Positions 29,382 to 38,531 are shown, numbered from the stretch's first letter. The stretch is 64,000 bases of DNA from Metaphire vulgaris (GCA_018105865.1 CM030832.1:26489101-26553100), one strand, 5' to 3'. Notes: generated by a model from the sequence alone, not told the origin. Program-made: numbers and translations.

Positions 29382-32300
29382 ATACATACATACATACACA
29401 CACAGTATATATACAGTATGTATACTATATATAGTGCTATATACATACATATACATATATATGTATATTTATATATATCCATATTGGAACAATTTTTTTA
29501 AAATGATATTGTCGTATATTCATAGATGTTCATTTCTCTTTAATTTAGGTTTTTCAATCGTTTTCCTGATAGTCCAACTTTCAGTGTTCCATTCGTTAAT
29601 CTGACTCATCTTCACTGCACAACAGATGGCAGCAGAAACATTCCAAACATGAAGCAGCTGCTTCAACTGGATCGACTTCACTCATTCCGGTTCTTTTCCA
29701 CTCATGTATCCAGCAAAATCCACGACATCGGACTGGAGTTGTCTTCGACTGCACGGCGCCACGAAGACCGTCAACTGACTCGACGAGACTCTGTGCAGCA
29801 AGAAACTGGAGAATCTCGTTTCTGTGACGATCTTTCCAACTTGGAAGACTTTGTCTTTTCAGGTGTTTTGCGAATCGTTTTCCTTGTTCTTGACGCAGTG
29901 CTTCTTCTCTATCGATTCACTGCCATGTATTCGAACGGATTGACTTTATGGAGGCATTTGACAGGTTCTTCCAATGGCAGTGTTCTGTCGAACATTAGTC
30001 GAAGTATGTCGATAGAAAGGACTTTGACTCCGTTGAATGCTGCCCTAGACAGAAGACATCCGGAATTCACTGTTGCAGAGTTTGGTTCACAGCTTTGTGA
30101 GACATCCTCAGATAGTCACCGAAGGATTGACTACTTGGCTACCGTAGGACAGCACAGGCCGAACTGTGTCAAGCGAAGAACTGAAGTAGCCAGAGTGGGA
30201 TCCAGCGATGTTGTTTTTGCACATCTGCCTTCGACGCAGTCAAGCGGCGAGTCAACGAGAGTGATTATCATTCGAATTCTGCAGAGTGGGACTCTTATGA
30301 GATTCCTGTTTGCTGGTGTTGTTCTGTTGGTGAGTTGTGTGATCGTCAAGGCAACCGTTCTGTTTCTCAGCACCGAGGTCTTCGTCAGCGTTGACTGCCT
30401 CGATATGTATGTTAATGCGATCAGGGTTGAGATGAACCAGAGCAACTGGTACATCAGTGACGAAGCCAAGCATCTCAACCAATTGGCCGTTGACTATTAC
30501 AGGAACCACGTCCAATCAGAACTCACCAATCTCAAAGGGCTTCTAGAGTATTTCAATGCAGGTGCGTCAAATGGCATTCTGTTAAGTGAAAAGTAGTGAA
30601 ACGAGTTGCTGGTGAAATTTTTTGTTTATTTCTGACAATCTGTTGGTATGGAACATAGAAGTCCAAAATATGAAGTAGATTGATGTAGTTAGTAATTAAG
30701 AAAATACTTGACAGTACAGCAGTAAAATACTTGACACTGTGTGAGGCAATGCCAGGGTCTCTCTCCTTTGACCTGAGGTTTGTTGTTCAAATCTAACCCT
30801 AACTACTTCATAATAATTCACGAGTTGTCTTTCACACCGCTTATTTCCCACATTTATTTCTGGCAATCTATTTTTGTCAAAGTGATTTTTTCAAGTGCTT
30901 TTAGCCTTTTTGCATACCTGTAGGAGTGTAGGGGGTCCATTTGCATACATTAAAAAATATATATTACTATCATTTGCTCCAGGGTTTACTGAAGCTACCG
31001 GGTATGGAAGCTGCCCCCTGAATTTTCCCGTATTGAGTGTCTTTGTCTTTCTTAGTTGTAATCAGTGTTTTTTAAAGCTCAGCTGTAGCTTCACTGGAGA
31101 AGATTTTGTGTGTTTTGTTCGGTTTTATTTTTCAGAGCAGACTCGACTTCAGCTGAACCACATTGCTGAAGCATGTTCCGTTAGTAGAGCCTCTCAGGTT
31201 AACTGGTCATGTGATATTAATCTCAAATTACCACAGTTGGAACTCCCCATCATACCATGCCATTTCCTACCTGTTCGGCCACTATTATACTCAGGTAGCT
31301 TTTGGTAACTGCTAAAATTGTGTTTTTAATCAGTGTTGATTATTATTATTATTATTATCTACGACAATTTATATAGCGCAGTAGCATAACTGGAGCTAAA
31401 GTCAAGAGCGCTTTACAAAGGAGTCACTTATAAGAGATGTTAAATAAGTGTGTCTTTAGGAGCTTCTCAAAACAGCCGATGGACTTCGCATTAATAACAT
31501 CGCTTGGCAACGAGTTCCACAGGGCTGGGTTTCCCCGCGTGACTGATCTGTCACCGAACACGGTTGATGAATTAAGTCATGTGATAATTACTGTTGACGT
31601 TTGCATCCTATGTGTTCCCTGTTAATCAAAGAGTTTGGTATTTAAGTTCAGTTTGATGTTTTGGAGGTTTAGCTGCTTGACGTCTGATGCTAGGACAGAG
31701 GCTACGCAGGATTCCGGAATAGGGGCACATTCACATTTTTCGGTTTCAAGTGCAAAAATTCTTGATGAGCAAAAATACCCGACGTCATGTCAATCTCCCA
31801 CTTTCGACTTCTTTCCTACGACCCTCCCCCCAAACTACTCAACGGATTTTCACCGATCCCATGATCGCCCAACCCGAATAAGGAACCGGTCCCCCATGCC
31901 CCCGTGGCTACGTCAATCTGCTAGTATCTTACATTTGCATTTAATCCAAAGTTTTATTTGTTGAAAATAGCATACATTATGATATGGAAAATAAATGTTT
32001 TGTTGAGTTTAAGCTCGTATTTAAATGATAAGTAATATTTTCTAATACTTTAGGATTTGAGGCAGCACAGTATGAGAACCAACTTAACCAAGCCTTGGCA
32101 CCCTACCTGACGTGTGTCAGGACTGTTGTCATGAGGACTCTGTGTACAGCTCTTGTCATGATGACGACGGTTCTGATCGTCCACGTTACCGCTTCAATTC
32201 TCACCTGCTGTTTTCGAGTACACCAGTCTTGCAGAATGTCTGAAAGGGCACAGGAAGAGCCCAGCAGACCAGCTGGAACTCTCGACGGCTTTTCTCGCAG

Positions 32301-32457
32301 GAGACGCAGCGATGTCGATAGCAACACAGTCATTTGTCCAAGTTTCGTAAACCATAATAAGGTTGTTCATGTGGATGGAGCAGCCAATCTGTCTGGGCCA
32401 GAGGGCCATAGGACGACGCAGGCAACGGATTTCAAATATTCAGAAACGAATGTCTAG
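96..32457 (+). CDS. Gene A: pentaspan membrane protein with Cys-rich ectodomain, 5'-partial, nine exons
   Basis: Joined coding blocks: 96-270, 18888-19077, 20188-20495, 21571-21964, 23755-23877, 24256-24479, 26753-27672, 29549-30561, 32054-32457. Every junction keeps phase (0, 1, 0, 1, 1, 0, 2, 1), and the 3,751 nt give one uninterrupted frame of 1,249 residues ending in TAG. The N-terminus, about 110 residues by comparison with gene B, lies before the window. The first ~420 residues are a Cys-rich, strand-rich ectodomain with several N-glycosylation motifs. Five hydrophobic segments follow, starting near 26812, 27011, 29848, 30296 and 32125, and the tail is basic. With an extracellular N-terminus the C-terminus is cytoplasmic. 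Gene B, 8 kb downstream in the same orientation, is a paralogue along its whole length, which is the main evidence that both are real. I do not recognise the family. A prominin-like or DC-STAMP-like membrane layout was considered, but no diagnostic motif was seen. Confidence 0.8.
300..1008 (-). mobile_element. CR1-like LINE 3' fragment
   Basis: On the minus strand 1008-700 reads [20 protein letters not shown] ... [14 protein letters not shown] ... [11 protein letters not shown], the conserved end of CR1/L2/Jockey-type reverse transcriptases. 651-442 continues with PQYLAELV ... LRSG. The 3' tail reaches a TATAGCGCC motif near 325. It is 5'-truncated and frameshifted, within the first gene A intron. 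Confidence 0.8.
1451..1530. mobile_element. Tiny inverted-repeat element with TTAA ends
   Basis: TTAACCCCTTA at 1451-1461 and its inverse TAAGGGGTTAA at 1520-1530 enclose an 80-bp unit. It contains the palindrome CGGATATATCCG. TTAA at both outer ends is the usual piggyBac-type target duplication, so it may be a piggyBac-like MITE. Confidence 0.45.
1741..3044 (+). mobile_element. Degenerate RTE-like LINE with (GAT)n tail
   Basis: 1965-2065 carries reverse-transcriptase remnants in shifting frames ([11 protein letters not shown], then TEMLEAND). 2638-2960 reads [20 protein letters not shown] ... [15 protein letters not shown] ... [16 protein letters not shown], the C-terminus typical of RTE-like elements. 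A GAT run (3001-3044) follows. Another copy lies inverted at 9078-10330. Confidence 0.7.
3045..5915. other. Intron sequence, no recognised feature
   Basis: AT-rich gene A intron sequence. No exon with fitting phase, repeat structure or RNA gene was seen here. Confidence 0.5.
5924..7329. mobile_element. Composite hAT-like element: two MITE copies around a triple tandem repeat
   Basis: Ends CAGGGGCGGCGCTGGG ... CTAGCGCCGCCCCTG are inverted repeats. The whole unit is flanked by the 8-bp duplication AATGCACT (5916-5923 and 7330-7337). Inside, 5924-6119 and 7130-7329 are two direct copies of a ~196-200 bp MITE. Between them lie three tandem copies of another unit. Confidence 0.75.
6120..7121. repeat. 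Three tandem copies of a ~348-bp unit
   Basis: Copies start at 6120, 6425 and 6774, each with GTAGGCTATAGATATGCAAA. Lengths are about 305, 349 and 348 bp. The first copy lacks the ~43-bp stretch containing CCGTACTAGAATTGTC present in the other two. Short ORFs recur in each copy only because the unit repeats. Confidence 0.85.
7483..7560. repeat. AT / CATA microsatellite
   Basis: (AT)n followed by (CATA)n and further AT-rich tract in the gene A intron. Confidence 0.9.
9078..10330 (-). mobile_element. Inverted second copy of the RTE-like LINE
   Basis: 9078-9426 is the reverse complement of 2129-2480 with scattered differences. 10200-10310 is the reverse complement of about 1965-2065. Minus-strand reading gives the same RT remnants ([28 protein letters not shown]). 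It keeps about 770 bp that the left copy has deleted. Confidence 0.7.
10435..10740 (+). mobile_element. SINE or LINE 3' end with tRNA-like B box
   Basis: GGTTCAAACTC at 10470-10480 resembles a pol III B box. The 3' part ends in GTGCTATATAAAT and an ACTTATTTGCTT-type tail, shared in form with 22800-22870 and 26590-26690. A tRNA-headed SINE borrowing a CR1/L2-type tail fits best. Confidence 0.4.
10741..14854. other. Intron sequence, no supported gene
   Basis: AT-rich gene A intron. A spliceable hydrophobic ORF at 11370-11499 was examined and rejected. No RNA gene was seen. Confidence 0.5.
14863..15118. mobile_element. hAT-like MITE with 8-bp target duplication
   Basis: Starts CAGTGGCATCTGAAG and ends CTTTGTACAGGCCTG. 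TATAATTT flanks both sides (14855-14862, 15119-15126). Terminal repeats are imperfect, and internal GGGGTGCAG motifs recur. Confidence 0.65.
15670..15718. repeat. (AT)n microsatellite
   Basis: About 48 bp of pure AT between two copies of the TTTGCAACAT-ended repeat. Confidence 0.95.
15926..16530 (-). mobile_element. CR1-like LINE 3' fragment
   Basis: Minus-strand reading: [58 protein letters not shown], then [20 protein letters not shown]. This is the standard C-terminus of CR1/L2-type reverse transcriptase proteins. One stop interrupts it. The tail has TACATACA repeats at 15922-15955. Confidence 0.85.
17080..17122. repeat. (AT)n / (GTAT)n microsatellite
   Basis: AT run followed by GTAT repeats at the end of the nested repeat. 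Confidence 0.9.
17150..17440 (+). mobile_element. RTE-like LINE C-terminal fragment
   Basis: Reads [31 protein letters not shown], then frameshifted [14 protein letters not shown] sequence. This is the same C-terminal motif set as at 2638-2960. Confidence 0.75.
17450..18887. other. Intron sequence before gene A exon 2
   Basis: No gene or recognisable repeat seen, apart from the polypyrimidine-poor acceptor used at 18886-18887. Confidence 0.4.
18888..19077 (+). CDS. Gene A exon: Cys-rich ectodomain segment
   Basis: Acceptor TTTTCGTTGAAG|GGA, donor AAAAG|GTAACT; phase 0 in, phase 1 out. It reads [16 protein letters not shown] and later [18 protein letters not shown]. Gene B has [16 protein letters not shown] and [16 protein letters not shown] at the same place, split over two exons (46889-47148 and 48596-48808). 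The shared C-D-Q-C and V-C-x-[DR]-[GP] patterns establish this exon and its frame. Confidence 0.8.
20188..20495 (+). CDS. Gene A exon with GC donor
   Basis: Acceptor TTGTTTTGACAG|AT, phase 1 in. It contains the pattern CCx3Cx5Cx7C ([21 protein letters not shown] begins it), matched in gene B by CCx4Cx3Cx7C. Strand-like sequence follows. The open frame ends soon after at a TAG, and no GT donor fits. AAG|GCAAGT after 20495 is an excellent GC-type donor and gives phase 0, which matches the next exon. Confidence 0.8.
20564..21066. mobile_element. hAT-like element with GC-rich ends
   Basis: Terminal repeats CTAGGGTGGGGCC and (inverted) CTGGGGTGGGGCC; 8-bp duplication CAGATATG at 20556-20563 and 21067-21074. 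Both ends are built of TACGGGCTACGGGCC-type repeats around an AT-rich middle. It lies in the gene A intron that starts with GC. Confidence 0.8.
21571..21964 (+). CDS. Gene A exon: beta-rich ectodomain segment
   Basis: Acceptor TTTTTACATCAG|ACA, phase 0 in. Donor CCCAG|GTCAGC, phase 1 out. 131 codons alternate hydrophobic and polar residues, with motifs such as NRFNFTIHS and [10 protein letters not shown] (a possible N-glycan site at NVS). It corresponds to gene B 54268-54467 plus the first half of 54749-55060; both end in a 'FxIP' motif (FFIP in A, FEIP in B). Confidence 0.85.
22083..22098. repeat. Poly-G run
   Basis: An uninterrupted G run of about 13 within the gene A intron; a second one lies near 22391-22402. 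Confidence 0.85.
22500..22615 (+). mobile_element. CR1-type LINE 3' tail
   Basis: GGCACTATGCAAATGC followed by (TACAT)n. This has the same form as the GCGCTATA tails elsewhere in the window. Confidence 0.5.
23449..23565 (+). pseudogene. Degenerate duplicate of gene A exon 24256-24479
   Basis: CAGTCGTTTTCATGTGGAAG and CCCACTGACTTCAATTTAAC match the real exon almost exactly. Translation gives [20 protein letters not shown] versus [20 protein letters not shown]. The copy is truncated at both sides, has compensating one-base indels, and no fitting acceptor phase was found. Confidence 0.8.
23755..23877 (+). CDS. Gene A exon: ectodomain segment
   Basis: Acceptor ATCTTTCAACAG|GTAAC, donor ATCTCAG|GTTAG; phase 1 to phase 1, 123 nt. 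It reads [13 protein letters not shown] ... RIWEIVISG. In gene B the equivalent ([11 protein letters not shown] ... EWSLHVEG) is continuous with the preceding exon, so gene A has an extra intron here or gene B lost one. Confidence 0.8.
24256..24479 (+). CDS. Gene A exon: membrane-proximal ectodomain
   Basis: Acceptor TGATTTTTTGCAG|GA, donor CAAGAA|GTATTG (a weaker donor, phase 0). It reads [41 protein letters not shown]. Gene B 55701-55934 has [29 protein letters not shown] at the same spacing. A damaged copy of this exon lies upstream at 23449-23565. Confidence 0.8.
24714..25010. repeat. GC-rich transposon-like segment
   Basis: Two GGCGCCCGGGGCA blocks (about 24740 and 24965) bracket a Lys/Phe-rich AT segment. 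It resembles the other hAT-like insertions, but no matching ends or target duplication could be found. Confidence 0.3.
25235..26124. repeat. Inverted repeat arms (~90 bp) 710 bp apart
   Basis: 25235-25320 (GGCTGTTTGCCTATTA ... CTGCCTCTACCCCC) is repeated inverted at 26032-26124 (GGGGGTAGAGGCAG ... AATAGGCAAACAGCC). Confidence 0.8.
26590..26690 (+). mobile_element. CR1/L2-type LINE or SINE tail
   Basis: AAGCGCTATATGAATTC ... ACTTATTTACTTACC, the recurrent tail seen also at 10690 and 22835. It lies just upstream of the 920-nt gene A exon. Confidence 0.45.
26753..27672 (+). CDS. Gene A exon: TM1, loop, TM2 and ectodomain 2
   Basis: Acceptor GTGATATTTTAG|ACG (an in-frame TAG forces the start here), donor GAGAG|GTAAGT; phase 0 in, phase 2 out. 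920 nt. TM1 is about [22 protein letters not shown]2 follows about 50 residues later ([20 protein letters not shown]). Then comes a long, largely helical segment ([20 protein letters not shown]) with further Cys and N-glycosylation motifs. Gene B spreads the same region over five exons (56028 to 60097). Confidence 0.88.
27830..29090 (+). mobile_element. Degenerate RTE-like LINE with YVDD box
   Basis: Shifting frames give [11 protein letters not shown] (RT motif A region), GVCDKGAF (GVRQG-like), [14 protein letters not shown] (catalytic box), [20 protein letters not shown] and the KTRWMDNI end motif. A GAGA-rich tail closes it at about 29090. It sits in the intron between the two largest gene A exons. 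Confidence 0.85.
29108..29285 (+). mobile_element. tRNA-derived SINE candidate
   Basis: TGGAGTAATGGTAGAG (A-box-like) and GGTTTTCAATCTAG (B-box-like) are about 40 bases apart, then a 3' part ending in an AT microsatellite. Confidence 0.4.
29297..29410. repeat. Long (AT)n then CATA/CACA microsatellite
   Basis: About 75 bp of pure AT followed by ACAT and ACAC repeats, 140 bases upstream of a gene A exon. Confidence 0.95.
29549..30561 (+). CDS. Gene A exon: TM3, cytoplasmic loop, TM4, ectodomain 3
   Basis: Acceptor TTCTCTTTAATTTAG|G, donor AATGCAG|GTGCGT; phase 2 in, phase 1 out. 1,013 nt without a stop. TM3 is about [21 protein letters not shown] Ser/Arg-rich loop of about 110 residues follows, then TM4 ([20 protein letters not shown]), then an ectodomain segment with N-Q-S and a helical [16 protein letters not shown] stretch. 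Confidence 0.88.
30562..32053. other. Last gene A intron
   Basis: Contains an antisense LINE tail (TTTATATAGCGCAG at about 31368) followed by reversed CR1-type sequence to about 31600. No exon was seen. Confidence 0.45.
32054..32457 (+). CDS. Gene A terminal exon: TM5 and cytoplasmic tail
   Basis: Acceptor TTCTAATACTTTAG|GA, phase 1 in, stop TAG at 32455-32457. TM5 is about [20 protein letters not shown], followed by ILTCCF and a basic tail containing RRRRSD. No RING or other zinc motif is visible in the tail, unlike DCST1/DCST2-type proteins. The gene B equivalent is 62755-62992. Confidence 0.85.
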
Positions 32458-33781
32458 CAAATTAATTGCTTATCAATGACTGTTCAACTGATTGTCTGTG
32501 TTTTCAAAATTACGAATGAAAATGGTTTTGGTTTTTCAGTATTGATATTCATCAGTGAAGACGACCTAAGCTACATACAGATGCAGATATTATTGAATAG
32601 TTCGAAGAACTGAATAGAGGAGCACCGTCTATAAAGTACGTGACCCTCTAGGGGAGGGGTCTAAGAAAGTGTAGCAGTTTGTTACAGATTGGAGGGGTAA
32701 GGACCTCCGTGACGTCACGCACACATTTTAAATTTTACGTATTTTTAGTAAATATTAATAAATGTAGATTATTGTAACTTTCTGAAATTGTCCCTTTCGA
32801 GTAATAGCGCTATTTAATTATAATTTTCACTCATCGGAATCAGAAGATAAAGAACAAGGGCAAGAGTTGTTTATGAAAGAGAGAGGCCACGCGATTCTGC
32901 GTTTGAAAAAGAAACTTAGGCCTATTCACCAAAAGCGGATTAGTATTTCAAATATGACATTATTGTACCTAAATATAATTACAGTACGAACTTTATAAAA
33001 GTATCAGTATTTAACGAATGCCATGGTCGATAAGAATGAATCGTAGGACTAGGCCATACCAGGCTTTGTTCAAAGCATATATCGCTGCGTATTGAGAGAA
33101 GACGCAACACGATTACCAAGAGCTATGACAGAAATGGAAGGAAATGAAGAATGCTGAAGAGTTGTCAGTGAAAGGTAATCAATGTTTGATGAAATTATAA
33201 TGCTTAGTAATTACTCACATGTATACAAGTTATAAACTATTAATGCACTGATATAATAGGGACCTATATGGATGCTAGTAACATTTTGATTGATTGAAAG
33301 ATGAGTTTGAGGGGTCGATAGTTTGCTACATCATTTTAAAATACAGCGCCATTAAAATTTAGCTCTCACAATGAAAACAAACACGTATTTAAACTTTTAA
33401 GATTGGCCGTCCGACAAATAAGAACTTATAAAATAGGGCCTACACTTTCATATGAAACCTAAGTTTATCACTTTAATAGGCCTAACGAATGATCTACGGA
33501 CCATTACTCCGATGCACTCGAGTTACTCCTGAACTCATTCGAAATTAACACTCTTGTCTCCGATCTCGGCCAAACGACAAACACTGCAACCACCCCATCG
33601 ATCACAAATTAAAAGGTTTCTGCCTCCTACTAGGCCTACAAGGCATTTTGAACAGCAGGCTTATCATTTCGAACCTCTGCTCCAATCCCTACACCCAAGA
33701 CTGTTTAATACTAAGCTGTCGCCCATTAAACTCTTCCATTGAATAACTGGCAGGAACAAAACTCAGTCTCGATTGTCAACG
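32458..33781. other. 3' flank of gene A and intergenic DNA
   Basis: AT-rich; it contains the candidate poly(A) signal. No ORF, RNA gene or clear repeat was seen. Confidence 0.45.
32757..32762 (+). terminator. Candidate polyadenylation signal of gene A
   Basis: AATAAA 300 bases after the stop codon, in an AT-rich stretch. It is the first AATAAA downstream that I noticed; the use of this site is inferred. Confidence 0.35.
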
Positions 33782-33789
33782 TTGACCGG

Positions 33790-33955
33790 CAGTGGCGGCT
33801 CCAAGATTTGGCAAGTTGGGGGGCCGTTGGGGTGGCAACTTCTAATCATGGAGGCCAACCATTTGTTGTTAGGTATGTAGTATTAAGTATAGGGTCCCAA
33901 CTGGGGGGCCAGGCGCTCAATAGGGGCACGGGCCCCTCCTGTGGAGCCGCCACTG
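33790..33955. mobile_element. hAT-like MITE, 166 bp
   Basis: Perfect ends CAGTGGCGGCTCC ... GGAGCCGCCACTG; 8-bp duplication TTGACCGG at 33782-33789 and 33956-33963. Related solo ends (GCCGCCACTG-type) occur near 43190 and 53570. Confidence 0.9.
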
Positions 33956-34114
33956 TTGACCGGTAATATCGTCGATGGCCAACGTCCACAGAGAGTTACT
34001 TTCCCAATTAGTCGCAGGTGGAAAGGTTCAATGAACTTGGCGAATTTTTTTTCGAAACCAACAGGACTATGACGTCATTATTGACGTAAGGGCATGAGAC
34101 GGGGTACTACTGAG

Positions 34115-34200
34115 TTAGTTTCTGTCTGTCTGTCTGTCTGTCTATCTGTCTGTCTGTCTGTCTCAGACTGTCTGTCTGTCTCAGACTGTCTGTCTGAACT
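34115..34200. repeat. (GTCT)n microsatellite
   Basis: GTCT repeats interrupted by TATC and two CAGACT units. Confidence 0.9.
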
Positions 34201-34302
34201 TCCTCGACCAATTCAGTGAGTTTGTTCTCATTATATTTCATTCAGACCTTCATTAGAACAGAAATCTCTCCAGAGAACGTTTGATAAGGCTGAGCATATA
34301 TT

Positions 34303-35923
34303 CAGTGGCGTAACCAGAGTCAAAATGTAACCCGGGCAGCTGACCATGGGCTGTCCATAAATTACGCAAGCAATTTTTGGGCGAATTTTAACCCCCTCCC
34401 CCTTATCAAAAGTTGTCACAATTGTCATACTCCTTTCTCTTTTGTTTACGTAATTTGTGGACAGTCACTCAACAAAAATATTTTAAAAAATTAACATGAG
34501 GATTTTAAACTGATCCCATTCCACGAGGCAAGTTCAGACAACGCAAGTGCTCAACAGATGAATTTCAAAGAGTGAATCCATAGGCCCCTACCTTTGATCC
34601 GTTGCGTGCTGTCAATAAGGTACACCAAGTGGTGCGCTTTCTTTGCTCTTGTAACGACAACAGAAGCTTAATACGCAGCATCTTGCTGGACAGAAGTAGT
34701 CAACCGTGGAAATTCTGCAATATAGTAACTTTGGAAACGACGTTTGGCTGATTTCTTGGCTCCAAAATATTTCCATGTTTAGGCCTATGTATGCAATTTA
34801 GGCTACGCTGGGCTATCTAGTTCTCTGGAAATGTCCTCTGGGATCTTATTCAGAGGCTGAGACTGTTTATTCTGGTCATTTCTAGAGTTCGCAACGACGC
34901 CGATAGTTTAACTGTCTGGCAAATTATGACTAGCTGCAATCGACGAAGAAATAGTTTGGCATACTTCATCTGATGTTTCTAAGCATAAGTCAGTTATGTT
35001 CAGCTCTTTAGAATTCTTGAGAAATCCAAACGCAGGCAACTTTTACAATCCAGACGCTGTATCCGTGAAACTATGCCTTTCAATTTCAAAAATATGATTA
35101 TTCGGTGAAATTGTGAGTAAAACAATAAATTTACTCTTGGCGCGAACTTGTAATAAGAGTCAACTCTTAAAGCACACCCCCACCTGCTCTCATATCATAC
35201 AAAAAATTTTAGAATGCTCTCTTAATGTCAATGTAGCCTACCTTGTTGCCCAGTGCTGACCTTCCCGTTTCCGACCAAATAGGCCTACACATGGAAATCG
35301 GAGTACCCTCTCGGGTCAAAAAGGTCAAATCTCAAAGCAGCTGCGATTTGCTTCTAAGGCAAGTCGACCCGACCCAAGGCAATTAAATATAGTATTAAAC
35401 AGTCTTGGGCCCGACCCGACGAGGGTCTTTGGAGCGCAGAGGTCAAAGCCACTTCATCTGCCTGCTATCCCTGGTACCAGTCAGCCACGGCCAGAGCAAC
35501 AATTATCACCTTACACTGTACCTAGCGTCCACTTCGGTAGAGGAAGATGCAGAGGGATTGAACATAGACTACTAGTTGTCCATGGATTGAATGGTCCATA
35601 GGGCCAGGGGTAGGTAATTACCGCCATAACTGAAATTCGATATATCGCGTAGATACATATACATGCCAAACAATGACTGTAGTAATTGCTGCACTTAATT
35701 CTAGCTGATACCTGTCACCTGTGAAACACTTTTTACAGACACTAGTTTTAGACTATTAGAATAGTATTGCAATAACGTGCACGGCAGTGCAAAAGCAAGT
35801 TTATCCAAATACTAAAGGCATAATTTTAAAAAAATTCAACCCGGGCAGAAATTTTTCAATCCGGGCAGAAAGCAAAGTAACCCGGGCATTGCCCGTAATT
35901 GCCCGGGCGTGGTTACGCCACTG
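34303..35923. mobile_element. hAT-like non-autonomous element, 1.6 kb
   Basis: Ends CAGTGGCGTAACCA ... TGGTTACGCCACTG; 8-bp duplication CATATATT at 34295-34302 and 35924-35931. Subterminal AACCCGGGCA repeats lie at both ends. No transposase ORF was seen. It carries a nested hairpin unit at 34350-34466. Confidence 0.9.
34350..34466. mobile_element. Small hairpin MITE nested in the 1.6-kb element
   Basis: GGCTGTCCATAAATTACG and the inverse CGTAATTTGTGGACAGTC enclose about 80 bp. The ends resemble those of the element at 45094-45505. Confidence 0.6.
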
Positions 35924-36396
35924 CATATATTCGGCGATTTGTCTGCGGACACCGCATCAGCTGTCGCCTGAACAGTGTTTATGAACACAGTCTACGGTCA
36001 TTTTGGTTCGGTTGTCTCTTGCGACCGCCATCTTTGCTTCGTTCGTCCACTTGGTCTTCTTGTATTCAAAGTAGCGCTGTATGAGTTTTTTCTCTGCTTT
36101 GCCGATTCCTTTTCCGTCTTGTTCTCCTTCCAATGGACCTATAGTTGGCTACGCACAGGTGCCGTCTGAGGGGCGGGGCGGGCGTCAGCCTATAAGGCGA
36201 TAGGTGGCGGCTCCAGGAATTTGTAAAGGGGCATTGCTCATCCGGTGACGCCTCCTTTTGTTAAGGGACTCACATCCTAGCGTCAAAATATATTTGGACA
36301 CCAACTGACACTGAGTCTAAGTCACCTCAGTTCGCTGCTGATGGCCAATCTGCCTAAAGGAATTCTGTGGGAACTGTCCTGCTGCTGTTGTTGTTG

Positions 36397-36449
36397 TTGC
36401 TGGTGGTGGTGGTGGTGGTGGTGGTGGTGGTGGTGGTGGTGGTGGTGGT
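36397..36449. repeat. (GTG)n / (GTT)n microsatellite
   Basis: GTT units then about 14 GGT units. Confidence 0.9.
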
Positions 36450-37784
36450 AGCAGGGCCTGTTTTAAGAAAACTTTATCACTGCACTAAACTCGGAAAATT
36501 TGTGGACATCCGTGCAAAAACTGAAAAAAGAAACAAAAAAGGTCGTCCGGAAAATTTATCACTGCACAAAGCACAGAAAATTGCATTTTACCACTGCACA
36601 TTTAGTGTATCACTGCACGTTAAAGCAGGCCCTGGGTAGTAGTAGGCCTACATCCAAAACTCGGCGAATGTGGTCAACTGTGCGGAACAATTAAGACAAA
36701 CGTACAACAGTTTAAAATGTTGAGGTGTCAGCTTCGGACAAAGGAGTTTGGGTGGGGGGCGTCGTGTCAGACGCTAAAATTAGGGTAATATTACATTCAC
36801 ATCTTTTGAGTTTTGGGGCAATTTTACAGGCTAGACTGTATGACAACTTATCAGCAATAACCCTTTCTCTAAATTAAAATTTTCTAATCGGTTTCCACTA
36901 ATCTTCCAACCATAGTCTAGGATCTGATAGGGGTCCCATGCGCTCTTCGTGGCTTCGCTAATTATAATAATCATAGTTCAAAAAAATGAATAATATCCCC
37001 ATAAATTCTTTTCTCTATTTTCTCCCTCTCCGGTTGGGAATTCGTGGCTTAGTTGGTTGTGCGAGAAGAAAGGTCTCGACCGGCGTCGCCCATTAAATGT
37101 CCCGTCGTCTGCTGCGATCGAAGTGAAGACACTGTCGTCTGGTCACACTGACGACATCCCTCGAAAGCCGATATCCCGCCCCACCACCCACCCAATCGCC
37201 TCTTCTTCCGCCGCCGTACAGTGACCGCTCCCATTAATTTCCTTCAGTCGTATCCTCCTCCTCCTCCTCCTCCCCTATCTGCATCGGCCCTTTCTCATTT
37301 CCGGTGGCCGTTGTCTGTCGGCGCCGGTCGTTTATAAACGGCATTTTACAGCGGCGGCCATTTGATATATGGTCCGAATGCGTCATAAATTACCTAGGCG
37401 ACGGGGTAGGGGTGACGGGAAAGCCCTGGTGGCGGGCGACGCCCTGTCCCTGCGCTGCCCTCGACGAAAGCGCCGCTCAGAGGAACCGGACGAAATTATG
37501 GCTTTTAAAATACACGACACCTTCGGTCGGCGGATAATCAGCGGTCGCTGGTGCTTCGAAGGAGGCCACGTCGGCGGCGTTGATTCATTTTCCGATAGGG
37601 CAGATGGGAGGCAGCGAGGACGACCCTCGGATGCCCCCGGAAAATATTCAATCGTATCGATTAGGCAAAGATTATACATCGACTGCGCTCATTATCCAAT
37701 GATAACGATTGTAATGCACGTTTCGGGCATCTGTCGGCCGCGCGCTTCATATAATTCAGGGTACTCCTTTGAAACTTTCCAGCC

Positions 37785-37785
<1 letters not shown>

Positions 37786-37823
<38 letters not shown>
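37786..37823. repeat. (GACA)n microsatellite
   Basis: About nine GACA units. Confidence 0.9.
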
Positions 37824-37824
<1 letters not shown>

Positions 37825-38030
37825 AGGAGTTGGTGGCCAGGTCAGATGCTGTCCTTCGATCAACGTTAAGTGTCTGTAGATTTATTTTGAGTAAATGGCG
37901 GTTTAGAGAGCAGATAGGAAGAGGAGGAGGGGAAAGAGGAGGAGGAGGAGGAGGAAGCGACGACGGATAAATCACGGACCGAAAGAAGCCTGGATGACAA
38001 AGGACTGACAACGAGTGACTGGAATCTTTC

Positions 38031-38120
38031 GAAGAAGAAGAAGAAGAAGAAGAAGAAGAAGAAGAAGAAGAAGAAGAAGAAGAAGAAGAAGAAGAAGAAG
38101 AAGAAGAAGAAGAAGAAGAA
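38031..38120. repeat. (GAA)n microsatellite
   Basis: About 29 uninterrupted GAA units, 90 bp. Confidence 0.97.
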
Positions 38121-38531
38121 TCACTAGGACGCATTCACTCGTGATATTCATCTCGACTTTTTACTCGATAACATTTGAAAAAAAAAACAGAACAAAGCAG
38201 AAGTAAGCTTATAACGGCGTCTAAATGCCATTAAAACGCTAGAGCGTGCCTTCTAGAAAATGTTCTCGCCTCTCAGTGGAAATAAAAGAGGCGCTATACA
38301 AATGCTACATTGCATTCTCTGTAGTAACTAGATTTCAGATGGTTTAGTAGGACTTCTGTTGTGTTGAAAGCCACTGTCACTCCTGCATCCCTCTATTCTA
38401 AACTCTCTTCCGCTCAGAAGAACATCCGTCTGTCTGTCTGTCTTTTTGACGAATTTTGTGAATATTTTCTCATCGTGCTTTGCCTGATTACCTGTTTTAA
38501 GAGCGCGGCTGCGGGGACTGCATCTGTCCCC

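Noticed and set aside
26753..32457. DC-STAMP/DCST or prominin assignment from the multi-TM layout
   Set aside because: Only topology is similar. No RING tail as in DCST1/2, no recognisable DC-STAMP domain motif and no prominin signature was seen.
37304..37869. Overlapping ORFs of 77 and 166 residues in the CpG-rich intergenic block
   Set aside because: Arg-rich with no domain, and the end is a GACA repeat translated as DRQT units. Open only because the GC content is high.
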